A DNA stretch of 39,975 nt from Sulfurospirillum sp. UBA12182 (GCA_002742765.1 DLUF01000048.1:1-39975), one strand, 5' to 3'. Counted from the stretch's first letter, positions 16,124 through 25,811 are shown. Notes: a model not told the origin generated them from the letters alone. Made by a program: numbers and translations.

Positions 16124-17962
16124 ATGCGTAAAAAATTTGAAAATGATTTAAAAAAATTATATGAATTTATAGGACAAAGACAAGTAGAACTTGGAAAGTA
16201 TTATGAAGTAGTTGAAGATAGTAACAGTTTGATGGAAATCTCTTTTATAGATGAGATTATGCAAGAGATAGGTTTAAAGTTTAGCAATCAAAACAGATTA
16301 GCGATGATCTCTCGTTTAGTCTCTTTGCGAGATGAACAGATGGTGCAAGCACTTGAAGCAGAAGGGTTTACTCAAGAAGAGATAACTTATAAAAAAAGAG
16401 TTGCTTACTTTTGGACACGGAATTTTCATCTAAAACGTCATGAAGAGTTGCTAGAAAAAATCGAACTTGAAGAGTGGCTAAACCCTTTTTATAGAAGGCT
16501 TTTAAGAGGTGTTCACGAGATAGGCATAGTTTTAAGTAACTGGCAAGATGATTGGATGGAGCATATCATAAACACGATAAATCCACTTTTATCTAAGCGT
16601 TATGGCGAAAGTGTTATGGAGTATCTAAGAAAAAATGATTTGATTCAAAAAGATGAAAATGGACTCTTAAGCGATAGAACATACTCTGTTTTAGTGGAGA
16701 AAGAAGAGGGTTTTGAAGCAAAGGCATATGCTGATTTTTTTCAAGAAGATGTAAAAGAAGTTGTTGCAAGATTTCAAATCCTCATCACAGATTTACAAAA
16801 ACTTCCAGAAGATGACACAAACCAAAAAGAGGTTTATATAAACTATCTTGTAGCGCTAAAAGAAGCGTTTAGCGAACTTGAACTTCATAAGTTAATCACG
16901 AGATGGCAAGAGGTTGATAGAGCGTGGATGAAGGTGACCTCTCCTTTACAAATAGGTCATCCCCTAGAGTATTATGAAGATCATTATAGAAAAGCTGTTG
17001 CCCTTGAGTGGGATGTTAGAATCTCAAATCCTAAAAATCTAGGAGCACAAAAAACATATGAAAACATTCTTTACATGTACAGCATTTTGTTTGAAAAATT
17101 AGGGGAGCAAAAGCAAAAGATATTTGCTCTTACAAAATCAAATCTACAAAGAGTACAACTGTATATAGGAAGACCAGCACTCTATTATGGGGCGGAGTTC
17201 AATGGGCTCTTTTCTGCCCAAGTAGTGCCAAATGATGAGTTAGTGAGTGAACAAGAAGGCAAAAAGATATTTGCATTTGCTGATAATATCTTAGACTCTA
17301 TCAAAGCAAAGCCATTTTTAAAAATCCAACGTATTATCTTTGGTGAAGAGTTTTTAAACAAGGAGAGAGAACTCGTTTTTAAAAAACCAGAGCTTTGGCA
17401 TAGAGTTTATGAAGCTACAACTATCGGACATGAGTATGGACATATCTTGTGGCTTGATAGTGATAGTGAAACCTTGATGAACCAAAGTGGTATTTTTAAA
17501 AATATCGAAGAGTTTAAAGCTACAACGGGTGGCTTGATGGCATTTTTTTATAATGAAGATGAAGAGATTAAAGAGTATATCTTAAATGATGTCATCAAAA
17601 GAGCTGTTGGGCTTATCGCTTGGATGAAAACTGATGAAGTGCAACCTTACTATTGTGAGGGGCTTATCCACTTAGAGGGACTTTTTGCAAGCGGTGTTTT
17701 AAGCTTTGATGGAAGTTTACATGTAAAGAGTAATTATGAAGCTTTAAAGCAGTGGTACTTTGAAACGTATGAAGCTTTAGCTAAACACTACTTAGAAAAA
17801 AAAGATGCAAAAGAGTTTTTATCGAGATATGCTTTAAAACAAGAGGGTGTTTATCAACCTGTAACAAAAGAGGTAAGAGATTTTGTTGCGTATTATTGGC
17901 AGTTACATAAAGATATCGGAAGAGATATAGATGAGCTAAGCTCAAAATCACAGTGGATATAA
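16124..17962 (+). CDS. ciaB: CiaB-family protein with HExxH metallopeptidase motif
   Basis: This is a 612-residue, largely helical soluble protein. Its length and overall character match the Campylobacter invasion antigen B family found across Campylobacterota. No signal peptide is present. Residues 436-440 read HEYGH, a zinc-binding HExxH. Glutamates at about 462-463 in the segment EEFKATTGG could give the third zinc ligand and helix as in gluzincin peptidases. This suggests a metallopeptidase, although CiaB is described in Campylobacter jejuni as a secreted invasion factor. In a bacterium without other host-association traits here, a housekeeping peptidase is more plausible. The start has GAAAGG upstream. 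A Cys-rich lipoprotein gene follows after 9 nt. The family name is from memory and is less certain than the motif. Confidence 0.7.
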   Translation: MRKKFENDLKKLYEFIGQRQVELGKYYEVVEDSNSLMEISFIDEIMQEIGLKFSNQNRLAMISRLVSLRDEQMVQALEAEGFTQEEITYKKRVAYFWTRNFHLKRHEELLEKIELEEWLNPFYRRLLRGVHEIGIVLSNWQDDWMEHIINTINPLLSKRYGESVMEYLRKNDLIQKDENGLLSDRTYSVLVEKEEGFEAKAYADFFQEDVKEVVARFQILITDLQKLPEDDTNQKEVYINYLVALKEAFSELELHKLITRWQEVDRAWMKVTSPLQIGHPLEYYEDHYRKAVALEWDVRISNPKNLGAQKTYENILYMYSILFEKLGEQKQKIFALTKSNLQRVQLYIGRPALYYGAEFNGLFSAQVVPNDELVSEQEGKKIFAFADNILDSIKAKPFLKIQRIIFGEEFLNKERELVFKKPELWHRVYEATTIGHEYGHILWLDSDSETLMNQSGIFKNIEEFKATTGGLMAFFYNEDEEIKEYILNDVIKRAVGLIAWMKTDEVQPYYCEGLIHLEGLFASGVLSFDGSLHVKSNYEALKQWYFETYEALAKHYLEKKDAKEFLSRYALKQEGVYQPVTKEVRDFVAYYWQLHKDIGRDIDELSSKSQWI

Positions 17963-17971
17963 AGAGTTTGC

Positions 17972-18565
17972 ATGAGATATTTTTTACTACTATTGTCTCT
18001 GTTTTTTGTAGGCTGTTCTCCAAAATATGTTTTGAAAAATCACTATATTCCTTCCTCAAAAGAGGGGTTTGTAGGGTGTGTTCAAGAGTGTGATAGCAAA
18101 AGAGATAGATGCGAAAAAGAGGCTGTGGAGACTTATGAGATTTGCAGGCAAGATGCTTACAATAGAACAAAAGATATCTATCAGATAGAGCTTATAGCGT
18201 ATGAAAAAGAGTATACCTTGTATTTAAAAGAGTTAAACTTCTTTAGTTCTTCACATTTTTCTTGGCAAAATAGGTTTAATCTTGTGTATCAAGATTATAA
18301 ATATTTTTTAGATAAGTGTCAAAAGCATAAAGACTCTTATGCTTGTGCAAGACAAGGGGAGTTAGATGTAAACCTAAAAGATTTACGTCTACGCAAACCC
18401 GTTAAACCAAGAGAACCGTTACGCCCAAATTTTAACGAAATGTATGAAAAAGAGTTACTTACATGTAAAGCCTCTAATAACTGTTTAAACGAGTATGATA
18501 AGTGTTACACCTCTTGTGGAGGAGAAGTTATCCCGTATAGGATATGTGTCGAGAATTGTGATTAA
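17972..18565 (+). CDS. Cysteine-rich lipoprotein of unknown function
   Basis: This is a 197-residue exported protein with a lipoprotein signal: a short basic start, a Leu/Phe core and the lipobox FVGC (Cys at residue 15). The mature part has many cysteines in loosely paired arrangements (CVQEC, RCEKE, ICRQD near the front; TCKASNNC, KCYTSC and CVENC at the end), which suggests disulfide bonds. The middle is charged and helical, with a Pro-rich stretch (KPREPLRP). I recognise no family. It lies 9 nt after the CiaB-like gene and is probably co-transcribed. The two ends look like related cysteine-bearing units. Confidence 0.75.
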   Translation: MRYFLLLLSLFFVGCSPKYVLKNHYIPSSKEGFVGCVQECDSKRDRCEKEAVETYEICRQDAYNRTKDIYQIELIAYEKEYTLYLKELNFFSSSHFSWQNRFNLVYQDYKYFLDKCQKHKDSYACARQGELDVNLKDLRLRKPVKPREPLRPNFNEMYEKELLTCKASNNCLNEYDKCYTSCGGEVIPYRICVENCD

Positions 18566-18594
18566 AACGTCATCTAATTATAAGAATAAAGTGT

Positions 18595-18600
18595 TATAAT
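18595..18600 (+). promoter_or_regulatory. -10 box of the ClC channel gene
   Basis: GTGTTATAAT contains a perfect TATAAT with a TGT extension, 30 nt before the GTG start at 18631. Confidence 0.6.
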
Positions 18601-18630
18601 TTAAGGATACAAAGATTATAAAGATTTAGT

Positions 18631-20031
18631 GTGAGAAAGCATGTAGCGGAACAGACGGTTATATTTTTTAGTGTTACAAAGTGGTTGATTCTCTCTTCGG
18701 CAGTTGGGATAATGATAGGTGCTTTAATGTCCTTGTTTTTAAATATCCTAAAAAATGCAGAAGAACTTCGTGGTGATTTAGGATTTTCTTACTATTTTTT
18801 ACTTCCTTTTGCTCTTATGTTGACTCTTTGGATTGTGAGAACTTTTGATAAAAGTGCTACAGGGCACGGTACAGAAAAAGTGATAGAAGCAGTTCATAAA
18901 CGAGAAGGCAAAATCAACATCACCGTTATCCCTGTAAAACTTGTAGCAACTGTGATTACTATCTTTGCTGGAGGCTCAGTTGGGAAAGAAGGTCCAGGAG
19001 CGCAGATAGGAGCTGGGGCTGCATCTTTTGCGGCTTCGATTTTAAATTTTGATGCAAAAGATAGAAAAAAACTTGTTATCTGTGGGATTAGTGCTGGGTT
19101 TGCTTCTGTTTTTGGAACACCCATAGCAGGTGCAATTTTTGGTATAGAAGTGCTTATCATTGGGGTAATCATGTATGATGTACTTTTACCCTCTTTTATA
19201 GCTGGATTTGCTGCCTTTACAACAGCTCAGTTTTTTGGAGTTGATTACACCTACTATGATATCCATTTTTATAAAACTCTTGATTTGGACTTACTTCTCA
19301 TAGGTCAAGTTGTAGTCGCTGGTATCTTTTTTGGGATAGTATCTGATGCGATGATAACAGGACTCTCAAAAATAGAAAAATTTCTTAAAAACTTCAACTA
19401 TAACCTCTATCTCAAAGCATTTGTAGTGGGGCTTTGTATGGTTATAGTCTCATTTTTTCTCTCTGATAAATATCTAGGCTTAGGACTTGGTGTGATAGAA
19501 GATGCCCTAGATCCTAACGCTTTTTTCTCTGAGGATATAAGTTGGTATGATTTTATAATGAAGATTATCTTTACAGGGCTAACTTTAGGTGCTGGAGGAA
19601 GTGGTGGCGTTGTAACTCCTATCTTTTATGTAGGTGCTACAAGCGGTGTTGCGTTTGGGCACATTCTAGGGGACAATGTTGCACTTTTTGCTGCTCTTGG
19701 TTTTGTGAGTGTACTTGCTGGTACAACCAACTCACCGATAGCCTCTATCATCATGGCAGTTGAGCTTTTTGGCGTAGAGATGGCACATTATGCAGGGCTT
19801 AGTGTCGTCATAGCCTTTTTGATTACAGGGCATAGAAGTGTTTTTGCTTCACAAAAAATTGCTTTGACAAAAGCTGAAAACATAGATATCGGAGAAGGAA
19901 GTGATATAGAACATACTCCTATTAGCGTCAATACAGAAGATATCGAAAAAATCAAAAACATAAGAAGTAAGCTTCGCTATAAAAGATTAAAATGGCAAGT
20001 GAAAAATTTTAAAAGCGATAAACGTCTTTAA
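18631..20031 (+). CDS. ClC-family chloride channel or chloride/proton antiporter
   Basis: This is a multi-helix inner-membrane protein of 466 residues in the voltage-gated chloride channel family. The diagnostic motif GSVGKEGPGAQIG, which contains the gating Glu, is present. So is the later ion-pathway motif GSGGVVTPIFYVG. The first motif (usually GSGIP) is replaced by a TGHGTEK stretch, so anion selectivity may differ. The gating Glu argues for proton-coupled exchange rather than a simple channel. The tail after about residue 410 is a short cytoplasmic extension without CBS domains. The start is GTG 18631 with only a weak ribosome-binding site. The stop overlaps the convergent EAL-GGDEF gene by 4 nt. 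Confidence 0.92.
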   Translation: MRKHVAEQTVIFFSVTKWLILSSAVGIMIGALMSLFLNILKNAEELRGDLGFSYYFLLPFALMLTLWIVRTFDKSATGHGTEKVIEAVHKREGKINITVIPVKLVATVITIFAGGSVGKEGPGAQIGAGAASFAASILNFDAKDRKKLVICGISAGFASVFGTPIAGAIFGIEVLIIGVIMYDVLLPSFIAGFAAFTTAQFFGVDYTYYDIHFYKTLDLDLLLIGQVVVAGIFFGIVSDAMITGLSKIEKFLKNFNYNLYLKAFVVGLCMVIVSFFLSDKYLGLGLGVIEDALDPNAFFSEDISWYDFIMKIIFTGLTLGAGGSGGVVTPIFYVGATSGVAFGHILGDNVALFAALGFVSVLAGTTNSPIASIIMAVELFGVEMAHYAGLSVVIAFLITGHRSVFASQKIALTKAENIDIGEGSDIEHTPISVNTEDIEKIKNIRSKLRYKRLKWQVKNFKSDKRL

Positions 20032-21809
20032 TCTCCCATTAAAGAAGCATAGACAACAGCGTTGTCATTGATGTTTTTAGCGTGTTTTTTGAGTTTAGCA
20101 TAGGCAAGAGCGATACCTTCTTCATGGATAGCTTTTTTTGCTAAAGGGTTGATGATAAGTATCGCAGCACTCACTGTCATCAAACGAAATTTTTCTTCAT
20201 TTCCATCTCTATTTTTTGCGATGATGTAGCCTTTTTCTCTATCTTCTTTGTTATAAAAACTCTCTACATCTAAACTAAACTTATCTATAATAGATTTGAT
20301 AAAGGTGTAAACCATCTCAAAGGTATAAGTTTTATGCATCTCCCAAGCGAGAAAAAAATCATCCCCTCCGATATGTCCTGCAAGTGCATCTTGTGGCAAA
20401 TTGTTGAGTGATTTTTTTAAGATATTGCCTAAGAGTTTGATAACTCTATCCCCATTTCTAAACCCATAATAGTCATTAAAAGGTTTAAAATTATCCAAAT
20501 CAAAATATACTAAAGCGTGTTTTTTACCACTTATAGTGACTGAAGCGATATACTCGTTGATAACGATATTTCCAGGAAGTCCAGTGAGAGGATTTTGGTC
20601 ACGGGCACTTAAAATCGTCTTTTCATTGACGATGTCTAGGAGAACTTTTGCGTGTAAAAATCCAAGATATTTCTCATTTTTTGTCACTAAAACTCCATCT
20701 GAATTTTGCTTGTGAGAGTAGATTTTTAAGATTTTCTCTAAAGAGTCATTGATGTCAACACTACCACATTCACTTATGAGTGTTTTAACTGTACCTTTTG
20801 TGATGTTGTATATGAGTGACCTTCCATAAGGAGAGTAGGTATACTCTTTTAAGTCGCTCTCTCTAATCACCCCTAAGCAGCTACTATCATCTCTGAGTAC
20901 AGGAACAATTCCACTCTCTTTCGTGTGTTGAAAGATTTTAAAAACTTCTTCTAAATGGCTTGATTCATAAACATGTTCTAAAGTTTGGATTTTATTTTTT
21001 AGCTCATCTTTAAAAGAGCTATCTCGTCTTTGTTCACTTTTGTGTAGCTGTTCTATGTATGTATATTTTTCTTTGAGTTTATCTATTTTTTTAACAGGTT
21101 TTTGTACAAAATAGCCTTGTACCATGTTACAACCAAGAGCTTTACATGTAAGAAGGTCTTCTTGTGTTTCTAAGCCTTCTGCAATCGTTTGAATCCCTAA
21201 ACTTTGGGCAATCTCTATGATACTCTTTACAAACAACTGTTTTTTCTTACTTTGAGAAATCCCATCTATAAAGAAACGGTCAATTTTGAGAAAGTCAGGC
21301 TCTGCATTATAGAGGATTTGAAGTCCAGAATAGCCCACCCCAAAATCATCTATCGCCATACGATAGCCTTGTTGTTTGTAGATGTTTAAAACTAGATTAT
21401 CTACTCCTGCAAATATCTTGCTTTGGTGCTTTTCTGAAAGTTCAAAACATAAAGAAGAAGCTGGCATGGCAAGGTCATTTAAGACTTTTTTCGTAAAGCC
21501 TGGCTTAAAATCAGGCATCATTGTTGTTCTGTTATCCATGTTATAAAAGAGTTTGATGCCTGTAAAAAATGGAATTTGAGCAAATTTTCTAATAGCTTTT
21601 TCTCTTAATGCTAAATCAAGAGTATAAAGAACATTTTCGCTATAAGCTGTGTCAAAAATCATATCAATCGAGTGGAAACCAGCTTTTTCATAATCACGAA
21701 TGAGTGCTTCAAAAGCAAAAGTCTTCCCAGTATAGATGTTTACTATCGGCTGAAAAGCATAATCTACGCATTCTAAAAGTTTTTCCCATTTTTTATCTAA
21801 AGTTATCAT
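20028..21809 (-). CDS. EAL-CBS-GGDEF cyclic-di-GMP protein
   Basis: This is a soluble 593-residue protein with an unusual domain order. Residues about 10-245 are an EAL phosphodiesterase domain with apparently intact catalytic motifs: EALIR, DDFGVGYS, FLKIDRFF and AEGLET. Residues about 280-400 look like a pair of CBS domains that could bind an adenine nucleotide. The C-terminal GGDEF domain (about 415-590) has the catalytic loop as GGDDF instead of GGDEF and lacks the Arg of the usual inhibitory RxxD site. ATG 21809 is preferred because AAAGAG lies 6 nt upstream; a TTG two codons earlier has no spacing. Net activity is probably cyclic-di-GMP hydrolysis tuned by the CBS module, but that is inference. 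Confidence 0.88.
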   Translation of the reverse strand: MITLDKKWEKLLECVDYAFQPIVNIYTGKTFAFEALIRDYEKAGFHSIDMIFDTAYSENVLYTLDLALREKAIRKFAQIPFFTGIKLFYNMDNRTTMMPDFKPGFTKKVLNDLAMPASSLCFELSEKHQSKIFAGVDNLVLNIYKQQGYRMAIDDFGVGYSGLQILYNAEPDFLKIDRFFIDGISQSKKKQLFVKSIIEIAQSLGIQTIAEGLETQEDLLTCKALGCNMVQGYFVQKPVKKIDKLKEKYTYIEQLHKSEQRRDSSFKDELKNKIQTLEHVYESSHLEEVFKIFQHTKESGIVPVLRDDSSCLGVIRESDLKEYTYSPYGRSLIYNITKGTVKTLISECGSVDINDSLEKILKIYSHKQNSDGVLVTKNEKYLGFLHAKVLLDIVNEKTILSARDQNPLTGLPGNIVINEYIASVTISGKKHALVYFDLDNFKPFNDYYGFRNGDRVIKLLGNILKKSLNNLPQDALAGHIGGDDFFLAWEMHKTYTFEMVYTFIKSIIDKFSLDVESFYNKEDREKGYIIAKNRDGNEEKFRLMTVSAAILIINPLAKKAIHEEGIALAYAKLKKHAKNINDNAVVYASLMGD

Positions 21810-21874
21810 GTACAACTCTTTGTCTCAGAATTTTTATAATTTTATAAAAAAGCGATAACCAAAGAGTTACAAAA

Positions 21875-22480
21875 TTAAAGTGTTTGGTATAAGTTAAAAG
21901 CGATAAAAAACATTATAAAAGCAGTAAACAAGTCAAGATACTTCCATGTAGTGGGCTTTTTAAAAAGTGGTATGAGAACTCTGCTTCCATATGCAAGACT
22001 AAAAAAGAATAAGAAAGAGGCACTTATAGCACCTAATGCAAAAAGATTTTGTAGCTCTTTTGCGTAAGAGTTTCCAATCGCTCCTATCAAAATGAGAGTA
22101 TCTAAGTAGACATGAGGGTTGAGTAAGGATAGGCTAAGGAGTGTAAAAAAAACTTTTTTTGCACTTGGTTTATGTGAGTGTGTGTCTACTTGCATACTAT
22201 GTGTTTTCAGAGCTGATTTGAGTGCTAAGAAACCATAAGTGAGGAGAAAAATAATCCCAAAAAAAGTGATATAAGTGATAAAAGAAGGAAAAACTTCTAA
22301 AAATTTTTCAAGACCTTTTATCCCAGCTATGATGAGTAGAGCATCTATAAATCCACAAGTTAATGCTACTAAAAAAACATGCTCTTTTAAGAGACCTCTT
22401 TTTAAGACATAAACATTTTGCGCTCCAATTGCCATGATAAGACCTAAGGAGACAAAAAAGCCATTAAGAAAAATCTGCAC
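21875..22480 (-). CDS. LysE/ArgO-type amino acid exporter
   Basis: This is an inner-membrane exporter of the LysE family, 201 residues with about six helices. The N-terminal GLIMAIGAQNVYVLKRGL is the characteristic signature of the lysine/arginine branch. The mid-protein LLNPHVYLDTLILIGAIG is the second conserved helix. The start is GTG at 22480 with AAGGA 6 nt upstream. It is probably a single gene. A hairpin that can end the neighbouring transporter operon lies upstream. The exact substrate (lysine, arginine or another amino acid) cannot be told from sequence. Confidence 0.88.
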   Translation of the reverse strand: MQIFLNGFFVSLGLIMAIGAQNVYVLKRGLLKEHVFLVALTCGFIDALLIIAGIKGLEKFLEVFPSFITYITFFGIIFLLTYGFLALKSALKTHSMQVDTHSHKPSAKKVFFTLLSLSLLNPHVYLDTLILIGAIGNSYAKELQNLFALGAISASFLFFFSLAYGSRVLIPLFKKPTTWKYLDLFTAFIMFFIAFNLYQTL

Positions 22481-22533
22481 TTATATCCTTGAAAATTTTC
22501 TGAGTGGATTGTACCTAAAAAGAGTAGAGGTTT

Positions 22534-22561
22534 GCAAAAGAACTCAAAAGGGTTCTTTTGC
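22534..22561 (-). terminator. Terminator behind the glycine betaine transporter operon
   Basis: GCAAAAGAAC pairs with GTTCTTTTGC as a perfect 10-bp stem around an 8-nt middle, starting 9 nt after the proX stop. The U-rich 3' arm (GTTCTTTTGC) gives only a modest U tract. Confidence 0.6.
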
Positions 22562-22569
22562 ATTTTGAT

Positions 22570-23538
22570 CTATTTTGCAGCTTTTGCTTTTTGTACCCAG
22601 CTATCAAAAAGAGCTTTGTTACTTTTTATCCACATATTTGCATGTCTTTTTATATCAGCTTCTTTGTTTTCACCTTTGCTCATAAGCATATTTTCCCCAC
22701 TAACATCGTTTACATTAAGCTTCATAAGCTCAAAAAGCTTTACAACATCTTTATGGTTTTTCAAAACACTTGAATTAACGACGATTCTTTGGTTATTGAC
22801 ATTGAAACCATAATCAGCTCCATTTGGGAGTTTTGTACTTTTTGTGACTGGATGAGCAGAGTGTGTTACTTGTAAGAAAACTGTATCACGACCAGGAACG
22901 AGCTTTCCACTTACCCAATAAGGTGTCCAAGTATAATAGAGGATAGGTTTACCAGTCTTATAAGTTGCGATAGTATCTGTAATGATTGCTGCGTATTGAC
23001 CTTGGTTATGTGTGATGGTGTCTCTTAGCCCAAAAGCGTCAAGTTGATGCTCTATAACAGCTTCACATCCCCAACCTGCATCACAACCTGCTAAGTCTGC
23101 TTTACCATCTGCGTTTGTATCAAAAAGCTTTGCTATTTTGGGGTCTTTTAAGTCATTTATATACTTGATGTTATACTTTTGCGCTGTTTTTTTATCGATA
23201 AGATATCCTTGCGCACAATTTTCTATATAATTTCCTATCTTTACTAACTTTTCATCTCCTCCAGCACTTTGTACTTTTTGGTTATGCAGTGGGTCCCAAC
23301 TTCCAGCCATAACATAGATATCTTTTGAGTTTGCATTTTGTGCAATGGTTTGGTAAGCGACTTCATAACTTACATCATTTGTCATCTCTACTTCATAGCC
23401 CAAAGCCTTTAAAGCTTCTGCTACTATATATGTTTGGAAACCTTCTTCGGCAACATTTGTCTTAACTACCGTTGCTTTTGCTCCAAAAAGAGCTGTTGTA
23501 CATAGCAATGTGAGTATTGCGGTTGTTATTTTTTTCAT
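22570..23538 (-). CDS. proX: Glycine betaine/proline-binding protein ProX
   Basis: This is the periplasmic binding protein of an osmoprotectant importer, 322 residues. A signal peptide ends near FGAKA. The aromatic residues that cage quaternary amines in ProX have counterparts in SWDPLH and YYTWTPYW, and a Cys pair surrounds DAGWGCEA. The reading WTPYWVSGKLVPG is typical of the ProX class. It is the third gene of proV-proW-proX, 27 nt after proW, with AAGGAG before the ATG. Role: capture of glycine betaine or a related osmolyte. Confidence 0.93.
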   Translation of the reverse strand: MKKITTAILTLLCTTALFGAKATVVKTNVAEEGFQTYIVAEALKALGYEVEMTNDVSYEVAYQTIAQNANSKDIYVMAGSWDPLHNQKVQSAGGDEKLVKIGNYIENCAQGYLIDKKTAQKYNIKYINDLKDPKIAKLFDTNADGKADLAGCDAGWGCEAVIEHQLDAFGLRDTITHNQGQYAAIITDTIATYKTGKPILYYTWTPYWVSGKLVPGRDTVFLQVTHSAHPVTKSTKLPNGADYGFNVNNQRIVVNSSVLKNHKDVVKLFELMKLNVNDVSGENMLMSKGENKEADIKRHANMWIKSNKALFDSWVQKAKAAK

Positions 23539-23565
23539 CTATTCTCCTTTTAATTTGATTCTTCT

Positions 23566-24576
23566 CTATTTTTTAACAATTTTATAAACAAGACCAATCG
23601 GTCCTTTTTGAAACCATCTTACCTTTTCATCTTTGTTTTGACTTCCCATTGCCTGAGTAAGCCTATCGAGTACGACAGCAAGTAAAACTATGCCAAGACC
23701 ACCTACCGCTGCTAGTCCTATGTCAAGTCTACCGATACCTCGAAGCACCATCTGCCCAAGACCACCTACTGCTATCATCGAAGCGATAACAACCATAGAA
23801 AGGGCGAGCATCAGTGTTTGGTTGATACCTGCCATGATAGTTGGCATAGCCACAGGAAGTTGCACACGAAAAAGCATCTGTTTTTCATTTGCACCAAATG
23901 ACCTTGAAGCTTCTATCAAATCTTCTGGAACTTGTCTGATACCTAGGTTTGTAAGCCTTATGAGTGGTGGTAGAGCGAAGATGATAGTTACGATAACACC
24001 AGGAACATTTCCTATCCCAAAAAGCATGACGATAGGGATAAGATAGACAAAGGCTGGTGTAGTTTGCATAGCATCTAAAATAGGTCTTACGATAGAATCA
24101 ACCCTATCACTCTTTGCACTCCAAATCCCAAGAGGTAAACCTATAATGATGGAAAACAAAACAGCAGTAAAAACAAGAGCCAAAGTTATCATAGACTCTT
24201 CCCAAGCTCCTATAAGACCGATAAGAGTTAAGGAGATAAAAGTTCCTAAAGCTAGTTTTTTTGTAGAAAATTGAAGAGCTAAGAGTATAAAAAAGAGGAT
24301 AACAACATAAGGTGAGAGTGAGAGCAAAAAATTTTCTATAAATTTTAAGATAAATTCAATTGGCATTTTTGCAATCAGAAAAAATTCTCGAAAATTGGTA
24401 ACACTCCAGTCTATCGCACTATTTGTCCACTCTCCAAATGGAATAATTGTGTCATCAAAAGGATGGAGGATATCAAACTCTTTTACCTCTGTGGTATCCC
24501 TACTTTGCGCCCAATCAACAGAGGTGCTTTTCTCTTCTTGTGCTTTTGCTGCATTGCCCCATGGATCACTTGCCAT
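23566..24576 (-). CDS. proW: Glycine betaine/proline ABC permease ProW
   Basis: This is the membrane permease of the osmoprotectant importer, 336 residues. A cytoplasmic N-terminal extension of about 75 residues precedes the membrane part, as in E. coli ProW. The transmembrane core then contains the EAA loop ([20 protein letters not shown]), which meets the ATPase, and [20 protein letters not shown]. The ATG at 24576 has AAGGAG upstream and overlaps the end of proV by 11 nt. Confidence 0.94.
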   Translation of the reverse strand: MASDPWGNAAKAQEEKSTSVDWAQSRDTTEVKEFDILHPFDDTIIPFGEWTNSAIDWSVTNFREFFLIAKMPIEFILKFIENFLLSLSPYVVILFFILLALQFSTKKLALGTFISLTLIGLIGAWEESMITLALVFTAVLFSIIIGLPLGIWSAKSDRVDSIVRPILDAMQTTPAFVYLIPIVMLFGIGNVPGVIVTIIFALPPLIRLTNLGIRQVPEDLIEASRSFGANEKQMLFRVQLPVAMPTIMAGINQTLMLALSMVVIASMIAVGGLGQMVLRGIGRLDIGLAAVGGLGIVLLAVVLDRLTQAMGSQNKDEKVRWFQKGPIGLVYKIVKK

Positions 24577-25789
24577 ACTCTACTCCTTCATCAAGAGTTT
24601 TTAAAAGTTTTGTTTTGGAGATACTTCCTTGGTATTTACCATTTTCATCTACGACAACTGTTTGAAAATTTGAATTTGCAACTGTACCTATAAGTTCACT
24701 GATAGGAGTTGTATTTATGATGGAAGTAGTGTCTACGATTGCTTCTTGAAGTGTAGTGCTGTTTTTCAAAGAATCCATCGTTACGACTCCTATATATTTT
24801 CCATTTTTTTCGAGAAAGAAGCCATAATCACTGTCATAATCATCAAGATATTTATATGCAGCCTTAACTCCAAATCCCTCTTTTTTAATGAGAGTAGGAA
24901 TGCTTTTTTTGACGATATGTGAAGCACTTAAAATGGAGGTGACATCTACCCCTTGAAAGAAAGAGCGAACATAATCATCTGCTGGATGTGAGATAATCTC
25001 CTCAGGAGTTCCTATCTGTGAGATGATACCTCCTTGCATGATAGCTATTCTATCTCCTATACGAATCGCTTCATCTAAATCATGAGAGATAAAAACGATA
25101 GTTCTCTTTGAATTTTCTTGAAGTTCTAAGAGTTCATCTTGCATTTGAGTTCTTATGAGAGGATCAAGTGCTGAAAAAGCTTCATCCATAAGTAAAACAT
25201 CTGGATTATTTGCTAAAGCCCTAGCTAGTCCTACACGTTGTTGCATACCACCACTAAGTTCACTAGGAAAAGAGGCTTCATAATGCTCTAATCCAACCTG
25301 TTTTAAAGCATTTCTTGCACTTTCATATCTGCTTTTTTTATCCACTCCACTTAGTTCGAGTCCAAAAGAAACATTATCGATAATATTCATGTGTGGCATA
25401 AGAGCGAAGGATTGGAAAACCATGGAGAGTTTTTCTCGTCTTATTTGCAAAAGTTCATTATCGCTAAGGTTTGTTATATCGGTTTCATCGATGATGATTT
25501 GTCCACTTGTTGGTTCAATAAGCCTATTTAAAAGACGCACAAGTGTTGATTTTCCTGAGCCAGAAAGCCCCATGATAACGAAAATCTCTCCCTCATAAAT
25601 CTCAAAACTAGCATCTTGAACACCTACGCTTAAGCCTGTTTGTTTAAAAATCTCCTCTTTATTCACCCCTTTTTGTAAAAGCTGCATCGCTTTTTTAGGG
25701 TTTTCTCCGAAGATTTTATAAACATTCTTTACTGCAATTTTTCTTTTCTTTTGTTCAGAAATGTTTAATCCTTTGAGTTTTTTATACAC
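24566..25789 (-). CDS. proV: Glycine betaine/proline ABC ATPase ProV with CBS domains
   Basis: This is the ATPase of the importer, 407 residues. The motifs are Walker [11 protein letters not shown]-loop [10 protein letters not shown], signature LSGGMQQR and Walker [13 protein letters not shown]. The last 130 residues are a CBS-domain pair that in this family senses ionic strength or nucleotides. The annotated start, GTG 25789, has no ribosome-binding site. An AAAGGA lies a few codons inside the frame, before a non-canonical ATT codon, so the start is uncertain. A minus-strand TATAAA (25824-25829) and a perfect dyad (25795-25811) sit just upstream, divergent from a MerR-type regulator gene. 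Confidence 0.93.
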   Translation of the reverse strand: MYKKLKGLNISEQKKRKIAVKNVYKIFGENPKKAMQLLQKGVNKEEIFKQTGLSVGVQDASFEIYEGEIFVIMGLSGSGKSTLVRLLNRLIEPTSGQIIIDETDITNLSDNELLQIRREKLSMVFQSFALMPHMNIIDNVSFGLELSGVDKKSRYESARNALKQVGLEHYEASFPSELSGGMQQRVGLARALANNPDVLLMDEAFSALDPLIRTQMQDELLELQENSKRTIVFISHDLDEAIRIGDRIAIMQGGIISQIGTPEEIISHPADDYVRSFFQGVDVTSILSASHIVKKSIPTLIKKEGFGVKAAYKYLDDYDSDYGFFLEKNGKYIGVVTMDSLKNSTTLQEAIVDTTSIINTTPISELIGTVANSNFQTVVVDENGKYQGSISKTKLLKTLDEGVEYGK

Positions 25790-25794
25790 TTATA

Positions 25795-25811
25795 ATGTAA
25801 AATATTTACAT
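25795..25811. promoter_or_regulatory. Operator-like palindrome upstream of proV
   Basis: ATGTAAA-ATA-TTTACAT is a perfect 7-bp inverted repeat. It lies just downstream of the probable proV -10 (TATAAA on the minus strand, 25824-25829) and before the proV start, where a bound protein would block transcription. The neighbouring MerR-type regulator is the obvious candidate binder. Confidence 0.5.

Noticed and set aside
21814-21868. AACTCTTTG/CAAAGAGTT inverted repeat that could hide the ribosome-binding site of the EAL-CBS-GGDEF gene
   Set aside because: A TTATAA-rich promoter candidate lies between the arms, so the distal arm is probably not on the transcript; a 9-bp stem with a 37-nt loop is weak evidence.
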